DNA of 64,000 bases from NCBI GenBank assembly GCA_016722705.1, contig JADKGN010000004.1, positions 620,001-684,000 on the forward strand, in the 5' to 3' direction. The notes under the pieces are model-generated. The model was not told the DNA's origin. It saw only the letters and a list, made by a program, of their open reading frames with translations, and made no database searches. Each line of letters starts with the position of its first letter. Positions within the stretch are counted from its first letter, which is position 1. The stretch is from Candidatus Dechloromonas phosphoritropha. GTDB lineage: Bacteria; Pseudomonadota; Gammaproteobacteria; Burkholderiales; Rhodocyclaceae. Position numbers and translations under genes: made by a program. Shown here in pieces: positions 25,729 to 34,848 of this stretch.

Positions 25729-26533
25729 CGGCGATCAGGCCCCCGAAGAGAACGACCGCCCAGCTCAGGTGCAGCCAGGCCAGGAAGACCGGGAACGCAG
25801 CGAAGGCGCCGTAAACGCTCTTCAGGATTGCGGAACTTGCCAGGTACCATTCAAAAAGCTTCTGCATGATGGCGAAGGCCAGTGAGGCGAAAAGACCGCC
25901 GAGCAATGCGCTGCGCCACGACACCGGAGCATTCGGCACCGCGTGGTACAAGAACGAAAAGAACATGCCAAGGACTGTCACCGATATTGCTTTGAGAGAG
26001 GCACGACGCGCCCACTCCACATCCTCGATGAAACCGAGTGAAGTGGTCACTGCAAACGAGATGGCGGCGGCCACCGCGGCCAGAACGAATGGCCACACCA
26101 CTATCGCCAACATATAGAGCTTGAGACGGGCGAGGAAGGGCCGCGGCTTGACCTGCCAGACGTGATTGAACGCGCGTTCGATGGTGTGCATCAGGATGAA
26201 GGCGGTGATGCTCAGGAAAGCGATGCCGGCTACGGTCAACTGCTGCGCACGGTGCGAGAAGCGGGAAATGCTGCCGGAAATGGTGCTCGCCGCCCCGCTC
26301 GGCAGCAATGAGCCCTGAATCAGCACTTCGAGCCTGGTCAGTAGCAGATTAAGGTAGGGTATGGCATCGGCCACCGACAAGATGAGCGTGACCAGCGGCA
26401 CCAGCGCCATCAGCGTCGTGAGTGCCAGGGCGGAACTGGTCTGCATCATGTTCTCGGTGCGAAAGCGGCGGAAGATCGTCCACGGTACGCCTGGCTTGGG
26501 CGCCGACCGGCGATATCGGGAGTGGGTCTGCAT
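25673..26533 (-). CDS. YihY/BrkB-family inner-membrane protein
   Basis: 286 residues. The family pattern is clear: an N-terminal TIFRRFRTENMMQTSSALALTT-type stretch, then six membrane segments (MALVPLVTLILSVADAI, LTVAGIAFLSITAFILM, VVWPFVLAAVAAAISFAV, ISVTVLGMFFSFLYHAVPNAPVSW, LLGGLFASLAFAIM and FPVFLAWLHLSWAVVLFGGLIAA). The function is unknown; older annotation as ribonuclease BN is not supported. The start at 26533 (MQTHSRYRR) gives the usual N-terminus. The C-terminal 18 codons overlap the PilZ-like gene on the other strand. Confidence 0.9.
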   Translation of the reverse strand: MQTHSRYRRSAPKPGVPWTIFRRFRTENMMQTSSALALTTLMALVPLVTLILSVADAIPYLNLLLTRLEVLIQGSLLPSGAASTISGSISRFSHRAQQLTVAGIAFLSITAFILMHTIERAFNHVWQVKPRPFLARLKLYMLAIVVWPFVLAAVAAAISFAVTTSLGFIEDVEWARRASLKAISVTVLGMFFSFLYHAVPNAPVSWRSALLGGLFASLAFAIMQKLFEWYLASSAILKSVYGAFAAFPVFLAWLHLSWAVVLFGGLIAATNSRPVRQIRPTHPARR

Positions 26534-26554
26534 GGGGCCGTATAATAGTCGACC

Positions 26555-27151
26555 ATGGATGACATCCTCGTACTCTATTACAGCCACCGCGGGTCGGTGC
26601 GCGCCCTCGCCGAGCGGATAGCGCGCGGGGTCGAATCAGTTCCCGGCGTCCAGGCGCGGTTGCGCACGGTACCCCGGTTGTCGACCGTCTGCGAAGTGGC
26701 GGAAGCCGCCGTTCCGGACTCCGGCGCACCCTACGTCGAGGCGGCCGATCTTGAAGAATGCGTCGGCCTGGCGCTTGGCAGCCCGGTGCGCTTCGGCAAC
26801 ATGGCGGCACCGATGAAGTATTTCTGGGATGGGACTATCGCCGCCTGGCAGAACGGCACGCTGGTCGGTAAACCGGCCTGCGTGTTTACTTCCAGCAGCA
26901 GCCAGCACGGCGGCAACGAATCGACCCTGTTGTCGATGACGCTGCCACTGCTCCACCACGGGATGCTGCTCATGGGCCTGCCGTTCACCGAGCCGGATGT
27001 CAGCCATACCCAACAAGGCGGGACACCCTATGGCGCCAGCCATGTCGCCGGCACCGGTGGCAACCCGCTGCTTTCCGACGCCGAAAGCCGGCTCGCATTC
27101 GCCCAAGGCAAGCGGCTGGCAAATATTGCCCTGAAACTGTGTCGACCGTGA
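26555..27151 (+). CDS. wrbA: WrbA-like NAD(P)H:quinone oxidoreductase (flavodoxin fold)
   Basis: 198 residues. The FMN-binding loop is YYSHRGSVRALAERIARG (about 9-26), followed by GSPVRFGNMAAPMKYFWD and TSSSSQHGGNESTLLSM, the WrbA signature positions. It makes two-electron quinone reductions, protecting against oxidative stress. It is divergent from the YihY-like gene and overlaps the next gene by 4 to 13 bases. Calling it WrbA rather than another family member is moderately certain. Confidence 0.88.
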   Translation: MDDILVLYYSHRGSVRALAERIARGVESVPGVQARLRTVPRLSTVCEVAEAAVPDSGAPYVEAADLEECVGLALGSPVRFGNMAAPMKYFWDGTIAAWQNGTLVGKPACVFTSSSSQHGGNESTLLSMTLPLLHHGMLLMGLPFTEPDVSHTQQGGTPYGASHVAGTGGNPLLSDAESRLAFAQGKRLANIALKLCRP

Positions 27152-27516
27152 CAGCAGGACGCTATCAGTTCATAGCCAGCGCCAGCCTGATCGCCCTGAT
27201 TTTCCTCTGCCTCGGATGGGAACTCTGGTGGGCGCCGCTAAAGCCGGGCGGCTCCTGGCTGACCCTCAAGGCGGTGCTCCTGCTGGCGCCGCTGTTCGGC
27301 ATCCTTCGTGGCAAGCGCTACACGTATAAATGGATGTCGCTACTCATCCAGTTCTACTTGCTCGAAGGGCTGGTACGCGCCACCAGCGACAGCGGGCTTT
27401 CACAAAAACTGGCAATAGCCGAAACACTTCTGGCGACGATCGTGTTCGTTACGACGATTCTCTACGTCCGCGTCACACGCCCTCTTCAAGCGAAAAAAGT
27501 CGCCCGGACAGGCTGA
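27139..27516 (+). CDS. DUF2069 small membrane protein
   Basis: 125 residues with four hydrophobic segments: FIASASLIALIFLCLGWELWW, LTLKAVLLLAPLFGIL, a third within WMSLLIQFYLLEGLV, and ETLLATIVFVTTILYV. The RGKRYTYKW loop and PGGSWLTLK are typical of DUF2069 proteins. Function unknown. Start GTG at 27139, or GTG at 27148 which overlaps the wrbA stop by four bases. The wrbA-DUF2069 pairing is frequent in related genomes. Confidence 0.85.
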   Translation: MSTVTAGRYQFIASASLIALIFLCLGWELWWAPLKPGGSWLTLKAVLLLAPLFGILRGKRYTYKWMSLLIQFYLLEGLVRATSDSGLSQKLAIAETLLATIVFVTTILYVRVTRPLQAKKVARTG

Positions 27517-27540
27517 GAAGCCCGGTCGCGGAAGGGTCGA

Positions 27541-29082
27541 TCAGACGTCGCCCTGAGCACGCACCCGGTCGAGACTGTAGTGCAGTTTGTTCAAGGCATT
27601 CAGGTAGGACCGCGCCGAGGCAATGACTATGTCGGTATCCGCGCCATTGCCATTGACGATCCGGCCAGCCTTGGCCAGACGGGTCGTCACTTCGCCCTGG
27701 GCGTCCGTTCCTGTGGTAATGGCATTGACTGAGTAGAGAAGAAGCTCCGCACCACTCCCGGCGATGCTTTCGATCGCCTTGAACGTGGCATCGACCGGAC
27801 CGCCACCACCAGCCTCGCCCTTGCGTTCGACGCCACCGACACTCAGGATCACCTTGGCATGCGGCATCTCGCCGGTCTCGGAACATACATGCGAATAAAT
27901 CAGCTTGTACTGTTCGTGTTCCGGCGCCACTAGTCCATCCGAAACCAGTGCATGCAGGTCTTCGTCGAAAATCTCGTGCTTGCGATCGGCCAGTTCCTTG
28001 AAGCGCGCAAAGGCGGCATTCAGCGCTTCGTCGCTTTCCAGATCGATACCGAGTTCCTGCAGGCGGGCCTTGAAGGCGTTACGCCCCGAATGCTTGCCGA
28101 GAACGAGTTTGTTCTGGGCCCAGCCGACGTCCTCGGCGCGCATGATCTCGTAGGTTTCCCGATGCTTGAGCACGCCATCCTGATGAATACCGGCTTCGTG
28201 AGCGAAGGCGTTGGCGCCGACGACCGCCTTGTTCGGCTGGACGGGATAACCGGTGATCTGCGATACCAGCCTCGAGGCGGGGACGATCTGCGTCGTGTCG
28301 ATCCGCGTCTCCACCGGGAAGACGTCGCCGCGCGTGCGCACGGCCATCACCACCTCTTCCAGCGAGGCATTGCCGGCCCGTTCGCCGAGGCCGTTAATCG
28401 TGCACTCGACCTGGCGGGCACCGGCCAGGACGGCGGCCAGCGAATTGGAAACCGCCAGCCCGAGATCATTATGACAATGCACCGACCAGATCACCCGGTC
28501 CGAATTGGGCACGCGCTCGATCAACTGGCGCATGGTTTCAGCGTACTGGAACGGAATGTTGTAACCCACGGTGTCCGGAACATTGATCGTGGTCGCGCCG
28601 GCCTTGATCACTTCCTCGAAAATTCGGCACAAAAAGTCGAGTTCCGAGCGGCCGGCATCCTCGGCGGAAAACTCGATATCGTCGGTGTACTCGCGAGCCC
28701 AGCCGATGGCCCTGATCGCCTGTTCGACGACCTGATCCGGGCTCATGCGCAACTTCTTTTCCATATGGATCGGCGAAGTGGCAATAAAAGTATGGACACG
28801 TCCCGATTTTGCCGGCTTGATCGCCTCACCTGCCCGGCGGATGTCGCTCTCGCTCGCCCGCGCCAGCGAGCAGACGGTCGACTCCTTGATCGCGCGCGCG
28901 ATCGCCTGAATAGCCTCGAAATCGCCGGGTGAAGCGGCTGCAAACCCGGCCTCGATCACGTCGACCCGCATTTTTTCGAGCTGGCGGGCAACCCGGAGCT
29001 TCTCTTCCTTGGTCATCGAGGCGCCCGGACTCTGTTCGCCATCGCGCAGGGTCGTGTCGAAAATAACCAGATGATGCTTCAT
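27541..29082 (-). CDS. leuA: 2-isopropylmalate synthase
   Basis: 513 residues. LeuA condenses acetyl-CoA with 2-oxoisovalerate, the committed step to leucine. Motifs: IFDTTLRDGEQSPGASM, VHCHNDLGLAVSNSLAAVLAGARQVE-type region and GLGERAGNASLEEVVMA (metal and substrate residues). The C-terminal LeuA allosteric domain has ILSVGGVERKGEAGGGGPVDATFKA for leucine feedback. The start at 29082 (MKHHLVIFD) is chosen since upstream sequence is not family-like. It lies downstream of pssA and ilvBHC. Confidence 0.97.
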   Translation of the reverse strand: MKHHLVIFDTTLRDGEQSPGASMTKEEKLRVARQLEKMRVDVIEAGFAAASPGDFEAIQAIARAIKESTVCSLARASESDIRRAGEAIKPAKSGRVHTFIATSPIHMEKKLRMSPDQVVEQAIRAIGWAREYTDDIEFSAEDAGRSELDFLCRIFEEVIKAGATTINVPDTVGYNIPFQYAETMRQLIERVPNSDRVIWSVHCHNDLGLAVSNSLAAVLAGARQVECTINGLGERAGNASLEEVVMAVRTRGDVFPVETRIDTTQIVPASRLVSQITGYPVQPNKAVVGANAFAHEAGIHQDGVLKHRETYEIMRAEDVGWAQNKLVLGKHSGRNAFKARLQELGIDLESDEALNAAFARFKELADRKHEIFDEDLHALVSDGLVAPEHEQYKLIYSHVCSETGEMPHAKVILSVGGVERKGEAGGGGPVDATFKAIESIAGSGAELLLYSVNAITTGTDAQGEVTTRLAKAGRIVNGNGADTDIVIASARSYLNALNKLHYSLDRVRAQGDV

Positions 29083-29098
29083 TTTGCGCTCCGAAACG

Positions 29099-29851
29099 TC
29101 AAACGCTTCTGCGTTTGAAAATGCCGACCACGGCCAGCACGTAACCAGACAAACCGTAAAGGACAAAAAATCCGAACAGGGCGATCTCCGGGCTGTAGGC
29201 CACCAGCGCGAAGCCCAGCGCAATGCCGGCGATCACGAAAAACGGCACGCTCTTCTTGAGATTGACGTCCTTGAAACTGTAATAGCGAATATTGGAAATC
29301 ATCGTCAGGCCGGCAAAGACCGTCAGCAAACAAGCGAACCAGCGCACATCGCTGCCCGAGAAGCCGGTTTCGATCATCACCCAGACCAGACCGGCCACCA
29401 GCGCCGCCGCGGCAGGCGACGGCAGACCCTGGAAATAACGCTTGTCGGTGACTTCCAGCGTCGTATTGAAGCGCGCCAGGCGCAAGGCTGCGCCGGCGCA
29501 GTAAATGAAGGCGGCGATCCAGCCCAGTCGGCCAAGATCGCGCAAGGCCCATTCATAGATTACCAGCGCCGGCGCCGCGCCGAAGCTGACCATGTCTGAC
29601 AGCGAGTCGTACTCGGCACCGAAGGCTGACTGCGTATGCGTCAGGCGCGCCACGCGTCCGTCGAGGCCGTCGAGTACCATGGCGATGAAAATGGCCATCG
29701 CCGCCCGCTCGAAGTCTCCCTGCATCGCCTGGACGATCGCGAAGAAGCCCGCGAACAGCGCTGCCGTGGTGAACAGGTTGGGCAACACGTAGATACCACG
29801 GCGCTTGAGTTCCGGATTGAACAGGGTTTTACGGGGCTTCAGTTCGGTCAT
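29099..29851 (-). CDS. pssA: CDP-diacylglycerol-serine O-phosphatidyltransferase
   Basis: 250 residues, multipass inner-membrane enzyme that makes phosphatidylserine. The CDP-alcohol phosphotransferase motif is complete: DGLDGRVARLTHTQSAFG then EYDSLSD, with the four Asp and the AR pair. Hydrophobic helices follow. It starts 156 bases after ilvC and precedes leuA by 16 bases. In many betaproteobacteria psd (the decarboxylase) sits between ilvC and pssA; it is absent here. Confidence 0.95.
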   Translation of the reverse strand: MTELKPRKTLFNPELKRRGIYVLPNLFTTAALFAGFFAIVQAMQGDFERAAMAIFIAMVLDGLDGRVARLTHTQSAFGAEYDSLSDMVSFGAAPALVIYEWALRDLGRLGWIAAFIYCAGAALRLARFNTTLEVTDKRYFQGLPSPAAAALVAGLVWVMIETGFSGSDVRWFACLLTVFAGLTMISNIRYYSFKDVNLKKSVPFFVIAGIALGFALVAYSPEIALFGFFVLYGLSGYVLAVVGIFKRRSV

Positions 29852-29917
29852 GGGTCACTACAGAATCGGCAACAGGAAGAGGATACACCGTGCTCCGCCC
29901 AAATCCGCAAACAACAA

Positions 29918-29943
29918 GGGCGGTGCAGACTTCCACACCGCCC
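29918..29943 (-). terminator. Terminator after ilvC
   Basis: An 8-bp stem GGGCGGTG / CACCGCCC with a 10-base loop. Read on the minus strand it is followed by TTGTTGTTTG, a T-rich tail. It lies 64 bases after the ilvC stop and before pssA, so ilvBHC and pssA-leuA may be separable transcripts. Confidence 0.65.
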
Positions 29944-30006
29944 ATGCCAGGACGAGGCCAGCACAAGCGCGAGTGACGGCGTCTCTCGAGCCTGCGGCTA
30001 CCTGGA

Positions 30007-31023
30007 TCAGTTCCTGGACTGGTCGACGAGCTTGTTCTTCTTGATCCAGGGCATCATGTCGCGTAGCTTCTCGCCCACCGTCTCTATCGGATGAGCAGCG
30101 GTCAGGCGTCGGCGAGCGGTCATGGCCGGATAATTGGTGCGGCCTTCAAGGATGAACATCTTGGCGTAGTCGCCTTGCTGGATGCGCTTAAGGGCAGTAC
30201 GCATGGCCGCACGGGACTGCTCGTTGATGACCTCGGGACCGGTAACGTACTCGCCATACTCCGCGTTGTTGGAGATCGAGTAGTTCATGTTGGCGATGCC
30301 GCCCTCGTACATCAGGTCAACAATCAGCTTCAACTCGTGCAGGCACTCGAAGTAGGCCATCTCCGGCGCATAGCCAGCTTCAACCAGCGTCTCGAAGCCC
30401 ATCTTGACCAACTCGACAGCACCGCCGCAGAGCACTGCCTGTTCGCCGAAGAGGTCAGTCTCGGTTTCTTCGCGGAAGTTGGTCTCGATAACGCCACCTT
30501 TGGTGCCGCCGTTGGCGGCGGCGTACGACAGGGCGATGTCCCTGGCCTTGCCGGTCCGGTCCTGATGGACGGCGATCAGCGACGGCACGCCACCCCCCTT
30601 CAGGTATTCGGAACGCACGGTATGGCCCGGTCCCTTCGGGGCAACCATAATCACATCGACGTCGTCGCGCGGAGTGACCTGGTTGTAATGGACGTTGAAA
30701 CCGTGTGCGAAGGCCAGTGCCGCGCCCTTCTTCAGGTTGGGTGCGACCTCCTCGGTGTACACATGCGGAATGTTCTCATCCGGCAAGAGCATCATGACGA
30801 CATCGGCCGCCTTGACGGCTTTCGCGATTTCTTCGACCTTGAGGCCGGCGGCTTCTGCCTTCTTCCACGAAGCGCCACCCTTGCGCAGGCCGACCGTGAC
30901 CTTGACGCCCGAATCATTCAGGTTCTGCGCGTGGGCATGGCCCTGGGAGCCGTAACCGACGATGGTGACCTTCTTGCCCTTGATCAGCGAAAGGTCAGCG
31001 TCCTTGTCGTAATAAACTTTCAT
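30007..31023 (-). CDS. ilvC: Ketol-acid reductoisomerase
   Basis: 338 residues, the short (class I) form. The NADPH-binding loop is VGYGSQGHAHAQNLNDSG. Metal-binding acidic residues occur in FGEQAVLCGG and the ECLHELKLIVDLMYEGG stretch. It carries out the isomerisation and reduction common to valine and isoleucine synthesis. Third gene of ilvB-ilvH-ilvC, 23 bases after ilvH. Confidence 0.98.
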   Translation of the reverse strand: MKVYYDKDADLSLIKGKKVTIVGYGSQGHAHAQNLNDSGVKVTVGLRKGGASWKKAEAAGLKVEEIAKAVKAADVVMMLLPDENIPHVYTEEVAPNLKKGAALAFAHGFNVHYNQVTPRDDVDVIMVAPKGPGHTVRSEYLKGGGVPSLIAVHQDRTGKARDIALSYAAANGGTKGGVIETNFREETETDLFGEQAVLCGGAVELVKMGFETLVEAGYAPEMAYFECLHELKLIVDLMYEGGIANMNYSISNNAEYGEYVTGPEVINEQSRAAMRTALKRIQQGDYAKMFILEGRTNYPAMTARRRLTAAHPIETVGEKLRDMMPWIKKNKLVDQSRN

Positions 31024-31046
31024 GAAATCCTCTTGATGTGCGATGG

Positions 31047-31538
31047 TCAGACTTTGAGAATACGATCGCCGCGGCCGATGCCGCAGACTCCGGTACGAAC
31101 CGTTTCGAGGATCAGGCCGGTATCGAGAGCGGCGATGAACGAGTCGAGTTTGGAACTGGATCCGGTCAATTCGACAACGTAGGTTGTTTCCGTGACATCG
31201 ATGATGCGGCCACGAAAGATGTCGGCCATGCGCTTCATCTCCTCGCGATCCTTGCCGGTGGCGCGGACCTTGATCAGCATCAGCTCGCGCTCGACGTGGG
31301 CTGCTTCGGAAAGGTCGACCACCTTGACCACGTCAATCAGCTTGTTGAGCTGCTTGGTGATCTGTTCGAGCACGTCGTCCGAACCCCGGGTCAGGATGGT
31401 CATCCGGGACAGCGAGGGGTCTTCCGTCGGCGCAACGGTCAACGATTCGATGTTGTAGCCGCGGGCCGAGAATAGCCCGGCCACGCGTGAGAGTGCACCC
31501 GATTCGTTTTCGATCAGGATGGAAATGATGTGTCGCAT
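31047..31538 (-). CDS. ilvH: Acetolactate synthase regulatory subunit
   Basis: 163 residues. An N-terminal ACT domain (ISILIENESGALSRVAGLFSARGYNIESL) binds valine for feedback, followed by the usual second domain (REL...VKVRATGKDREEM and VELTGSSSKLDSFIA). It partners the catalytic subunit encoded 19 bases upstream. Confidence 0.97.
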   Translation of the reverse strand: MRHIISILIENESGALSRVAGLFSARGYNIESLTVAPTEDPSLSRMTILTRGSDDVLEQITKQLNKLIDVVKVVDLSEAAHVERELMLIKVRATGKDREEMKRMADIFRGRIIDVTETTYVVELTGSSSKLDSFIAALDTGLILETVRTGVCGIGRGDRILKV

Positions 31539-31557
31539 ATTCTCTTCCCTCCCCCGC

Positions 31558-33258
31558 CTACAGTTCTTCAGCGAGGATCATTTCGGTCAGGCCCTTGCCA
31601 GCCGCAATCATCGGGAAGACGTTGGCCACCGGGTCGATAATGAAATCCATGAACACCAGGTCATCCTTGTGCTCGGTGAAGGCCTTGCGCAAGGCCGGTT
31701 CGACGTCTTCCGGCTTCTCGATCTTCATGCCAACGTGACCATAGGCCTCGGCCAGCTTGACGAAATCGGGAAGCGAAGTCACATAGGATTCCGAATAGCG
31801 CTTCGAGTAGAACATTTCCTGCCATTGACGGACCATGCCCAGCATGCCGTTGTTCAGGTTGATGATCTTGATCGGAAAGCCGTACTGCTTGCAGGTCGAC
31901 AATTCCTGGATGCACATCTGGATCGAACCTTCGCCAGTGACACAAGCCACTTGAGCACCCGGATTGGCCATCAGCACACCCATGCCATAAGGCAGGCCGA
32001 CCCCCATGGTGCCCAGACCGCCGGAATTGATCCAGCGACGCGGCTGATCGAAATGGTAGTACTGGGCGGCAAACATCTGGTGCTGACCCACGTCAGAAGT
32101 GACGAAGGCATTACCACCGGTTACCTCGTAGAGCTTTTCCATCACGTACTGCGGCATGATCATCTGGTCCTGCTTGTAGCGCAGGCTGTCGCGACCGCGC
32201 CACTCAGCGATCTGCTTCCACCAGTTGGCAAGTTCCGGATTGGCCTTGAACCCGGCGGCGGCCAGCTTGATCATTTCCCCGAGCACATCCGCCACATTGC
32301 CGACGATGGGCACGTCGACCTTGACGCGCTTGGATATCGACGACGGGTCGATGTCGATGTGGATCACACGTCGCTTTTCCTCGCCGAAATGCTCCAGATT
32401 GCCGATGACGCGGTCGTCGAAGCGCGCGCCGACCGCGAGGATCACATCGGCGTAGTGCATCGCGTTGTTGGCTTCATAGGTACCATGCATACCGAGCATG
32501 CCCACGAACTGCGGATCGGTGGCCGGATAGCCGCCAAGCCCCATCAGCGTATTGGTCACCGGGAAATTCAGCCGGCGCGCAAGTTCCGTCAGTTGCCGCG
32601 CCGCGTCCGAGAGGATGACGCCACCCCCCGTATAGATGATCGGACGCCTCGCCTCCTGAAGGATCTGCACTGCCTTCTTGATCTGCCCAAGGTGCCCCTT
32701 GACCACCGGGTTGTAAGAGCGCATGTGGATAGACTTGGGATACTCGAAATCGCACACCTGTGCGGTGATGTCCTTCGGAATATCGACGACAACAGGACCG
32801 GGACGGCCCGTAGCCGCGATGTGAAAGGCCTTCCTTAGCGTCAGCGCCAGATCCTTGACATCCTTGACCAGGAAATTGTGCTTGACGCACGGCCGGGTGA
32901 TGCCGACCGTATCGCACTCCTGGAAGGCATCCTGGCCGATGTAGGCCGTCGGCACCTGACCGGTGATGACGACCACGGGAATCGAATCCATGTAGGCGGT
33001 GGCGATGCCCGTAACGGTATTGGTCACGCCGGGACCTGAAGTCACGAGTGCGACACCGACCTTCCGCGAGGAGCGCGAGTAAGCGTCGGCGGCATGGATG
33101 GCAGCCTGTTCGTGGCGGACCAGGACGTGTTTCACCTGATCCTGTTTGAAGAGTGCATCGTATATGTGCAAAACGGACCCGCCTGGGTAACCGAATACAC
33201 AGTCGACCTTTTCTTCCTGCAAACACCTGATTACAATTTCCGCACCGCTGATCATCAT
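31558..33258 (-). CDS. ilvB: Acetolactate synthase catalytic subunit
   Basis: 566 residues. A ThDP enzyme making acetolactate and acetohydroxybutyrate. Motifs: VFGYPGGSVLHIYDAL, RHEQAAIHAADAYSR (catalytic Glu), ATSGPG-like VTSGPGVTNTVTG, and the ThDP/Mg region GEGSIQMCIQEL ending in NLNNGMLGMVRQWQ. The start at 33258 (MMISGAEIV) is preferred; a TTG four codons upstream is possible. It is divergent from the sigma-factor operon with a 122-base gap. Confidence 0.96.
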   Translation of the reverse strand: MMISGAEIVIRCLQEEKVDCVFGYPGGSVLHIYDALFKQDQVKHVLVRHEQAAIHAADAYSRSSRKVGVALVTSGPGVTNTVTGIATAYMDSIPVVVITGQVPTAYIGQDAFQECDTVGITRPCVKHNFLVKDVKDLALTLRKAFHIAATGRPGPVVVDIPKDITAQVCDFEYPKSIHMRSYNPVVKGHLGQIKKAVQILQEARRPIIYTGGGVILSDAARQLTELARRLNFPVTNTLMGLGGYPATDPQFVGMLGMHGTYEANNAMHYADVILAVGARFDDRVIGNLEHFGEEKRRVIHIDIDPSSISKRVKVDVPIVGNVADVLGEMIKLAAAGFKANPELANWWKQIAEWRGRDSLRYKQDQMIMPQYVMEKLYEVTGGNAFVTSDVGQHQMFAAQYYHFDQPRRWINSGGLGTMGVGLPYGMGVLMANPGAQVACVTGEGSIQMCIQELSTCKQYGFPIKIINLNNGMLGMVRQWQEMFYSKRYSESYVTSLPDFVKLAEAYGHVGMKIEKPEDVEPALRKAFTEHKDDLVFMDFIIDPVANVFPMIAAGKGLTEMILAEEL

Positions 33259-33380
33259 TCTTGAGCCCAATAAAGCTGTTGCCTGAAAAACGTGTAACCT
33301 TAAAGCAGTGACCCTGTTCGGTCAAGGCGTTACAGCATGACCACAGGCTCCCCAAGGCCTTTCCACCGGAAGAGACAACC

Positions 33381-33944
33381 CTGGCATCACCCAACGAACT
33401 GGCTTATTTTCTTGAATCCGTTGAACGGCGCGCATTCAAGCAGGCAATGTTTGCCGTGCGCGAACAGGAAAATGCGCTCGACATCGTCCAGGACAGCATG
33501 CTCAAGCTGGCCGAAAAATACGGCGACCGTCCGGTCGACGAGTTTCCGATGCTCTTTCAGCGCATCCTGCAGAACACGATTCGCGATTTCTATCGCCGCA
33601 GCAAGGTTCGCTCGATGTGGACGACCGTTCTGTCGGCATTTTCGCCTGACGACGATGACGATCGCGACCCGCTGGAAACCCTGGCCGCAGATGAGGGCCC
33701 GCATGGGCCGCATACGCCGGAAAGCCACCTTCTGCAGGCCCAGACCCTTACTGCAATCGAAGACGAGATAAAAAAATTGCCGGCACGTCAACGGGAAGCC
33801 TTTCTCATGCGTTACTGGGAGGACATGGACGTCGCTGAGACCGCAGCGACGATGGGCTGCTCAGAAGGCAGCGTAAAAACTCATTGTTCGCGCGCCACCC
33901 ACGCGCTAGCAGCCGCCCTGTCGGCAAGAGGGATAAATTTATGA
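33381..33944 (+). CDS. ECF-like RNA polymerase sigma factor (probable CTG start)
   Basis: 187 residues. Region 2 is QENALDIVQDSMLKLAEKY then LFQRILQNTIRDFYRR; region 4 is LPARQREAFLMRYWEDMDVAETAATMGCSEGSVKTHCSRA. The frame is open from 33312. There is no ATG, GTG or TTG before 33447, which would remove the first sigma helix. A CTG at 33381 (reading LASPNELAYFLESVERRAFKQ) has GGAAGAG 6 bases upstream and gives the N-terminus usual in relatives. Its stop overlaps the next ATG (ATGA). It heads a four-gene operon. The target genes are unknown. Confidence 0.85.
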   Translation: MASPNELAYFLESVERRAFKQAMFAVREQENALDIVQDSMLKLAEKYGDRPVDEFPMLFQRILQNTIRDFYRRSKVRSMWTTVLSAFSPDDDDDRDPLETLAADEGPHGPHTPESHLLQAQTLTAIEDEIKKLPARQREAFLMRYWEDMDVAETAATMGCSEGSVKTHCSRATHALAAALSARGINL

Positions 33945-34324
33945 ACGAAGAACGTTATGCATCGCGAGTTCGGCAGGCGCTGAACCATGGACTGAAGGAC
34001 ATCCCCACAGCCCCCTCGCGGCGATTGGAGGCTGCCCGCCACATCGCGCTGTCGCGCCAGAAACAAGTCGCGCCGCAGATGGTTCTGGTGGGTCACAAGG
34101 CTTCCCCATTCCGTTTCGCACCGAACAATCGCTATGTGCGGCAGATACTTGCCGTCGTCGCGCTGTTGCTTGGAATGTGGATTTCCTTCTACCTGGACAG
34201 CGTGAAGTACGTCAGCGCAATTGAAGAGGTTGACAGCGCGCTACTTTCCGATGACCTGCCTCCCGAAGCCCTCCTGGATAACGATTTCTTCGAATGGTTA
34301 AAAGACGACACATCAGCGCAGTAA
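33941..34324 (+). CDS. DUF3619 membrane protein, probable sigma-linked regulator
   Basis: 127 residues. A soluble N-terminus (MNEERYASRVRQALNHGL) is followed by one transmembrane helix (ILAVVALLLGMWISFYL, about 69-85) and a short acidic periplasmic tail (LLSDDLPPEALLDNDFFEWL). The layout is like an anti-sigma factor, and its start overlaps the sigma stop by four bases; that role is inference. It overlaps the next gene by 31 bases. Confidence 0.75.
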   Translation: MNEERYASRVRQALNHGLKDIPTAPSRRLEAARHIALSRQKQVAPQMVLVGHKASPFRFAPNNRYVRQILAVVALLLGMWISFYLDSVKYVSAIEEVDSALLSDDLPPEALLDNDFFEWLKDDTSAQ

Positions 34325-34848
34325 TCCTTGGGCTGGTCCTGGCCGCCCCGCTCGCTGCCCAGCCACCGACCACCGCAGTCATAGGCACCCCGCCGCAACC
34401 GGGCTGGAGCCTGCTCAGCGCGCAGCAGAAGGCAACCCTCGCGCCACTTGCGAGGGATTGGGACGATCTCGACAATATCCGCCGCAAGAAGTGGCTGGGC
34501 ATTGCCGAGCGCTATCCCGCCATGAAGCCGGACGAACAACGGCGGATGCAGGAGCGCATGCGAGAGTGGGCAAATCTGACCCCTGAGCAGCGCGCCAAGG
34601 TCAGGGACACCTACAAGGAGTTCAACCAACTGCCGTCGGATCAGAAGCAGACGGTCAAGCAGAAGTGGGAAGCCTTTTCGAGCCTGCCTCCCGAGGAGCA
34701 GCAGCGATTGCGCCACGAAGGCAAGTCATCCAGTCTTCTCGCGCCACCACCGGGTGCCGAGCTAGCGCCCACTCCTCAGGAGCAGTTTGCTGCGGACGCT
34801 GAAAATACGGCAACCACCCAGCAACCTGTCGAGCCCGGGAAGAATTGA
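34294..34848 (+). CDS. DUF3106 periplasmic protein
   Basis: 184 residues. A signal peptide (RHISAVILGLVLAAPLAA) is followed by repeated WNxLxxxQRxxWLxIAxRYP-like motifs: PLARDWDDLDNIRRKKWLGI, then MREWANLTPEQRAKVRD, EFNQLPSDQKQTVKQKW and FSSLPPEEQQRLRHE. These are the helical repeats of DUF3106, somewhat like Spy/CpxP-type periplasmic stress proteins. That likeness suggests envelope sensing but is not proof. Confidence 0.8.
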   Translation: MVKRRHISAVILGLVLAAPLAAQPPTTAVIGTPPQPGWSLLSAQQKATLAPLARDWDDLDNIRRKKWLGIAERYPAMKPDEQRRMQERMREWANLTPEQRAKVRDTYKEFNQLPSDQKQTVKQKWEAFSSLPPEEQQRLRHEGKSSSLLAPPPGAELAPTPQEQFAADAENTATTQQPVEPGKN

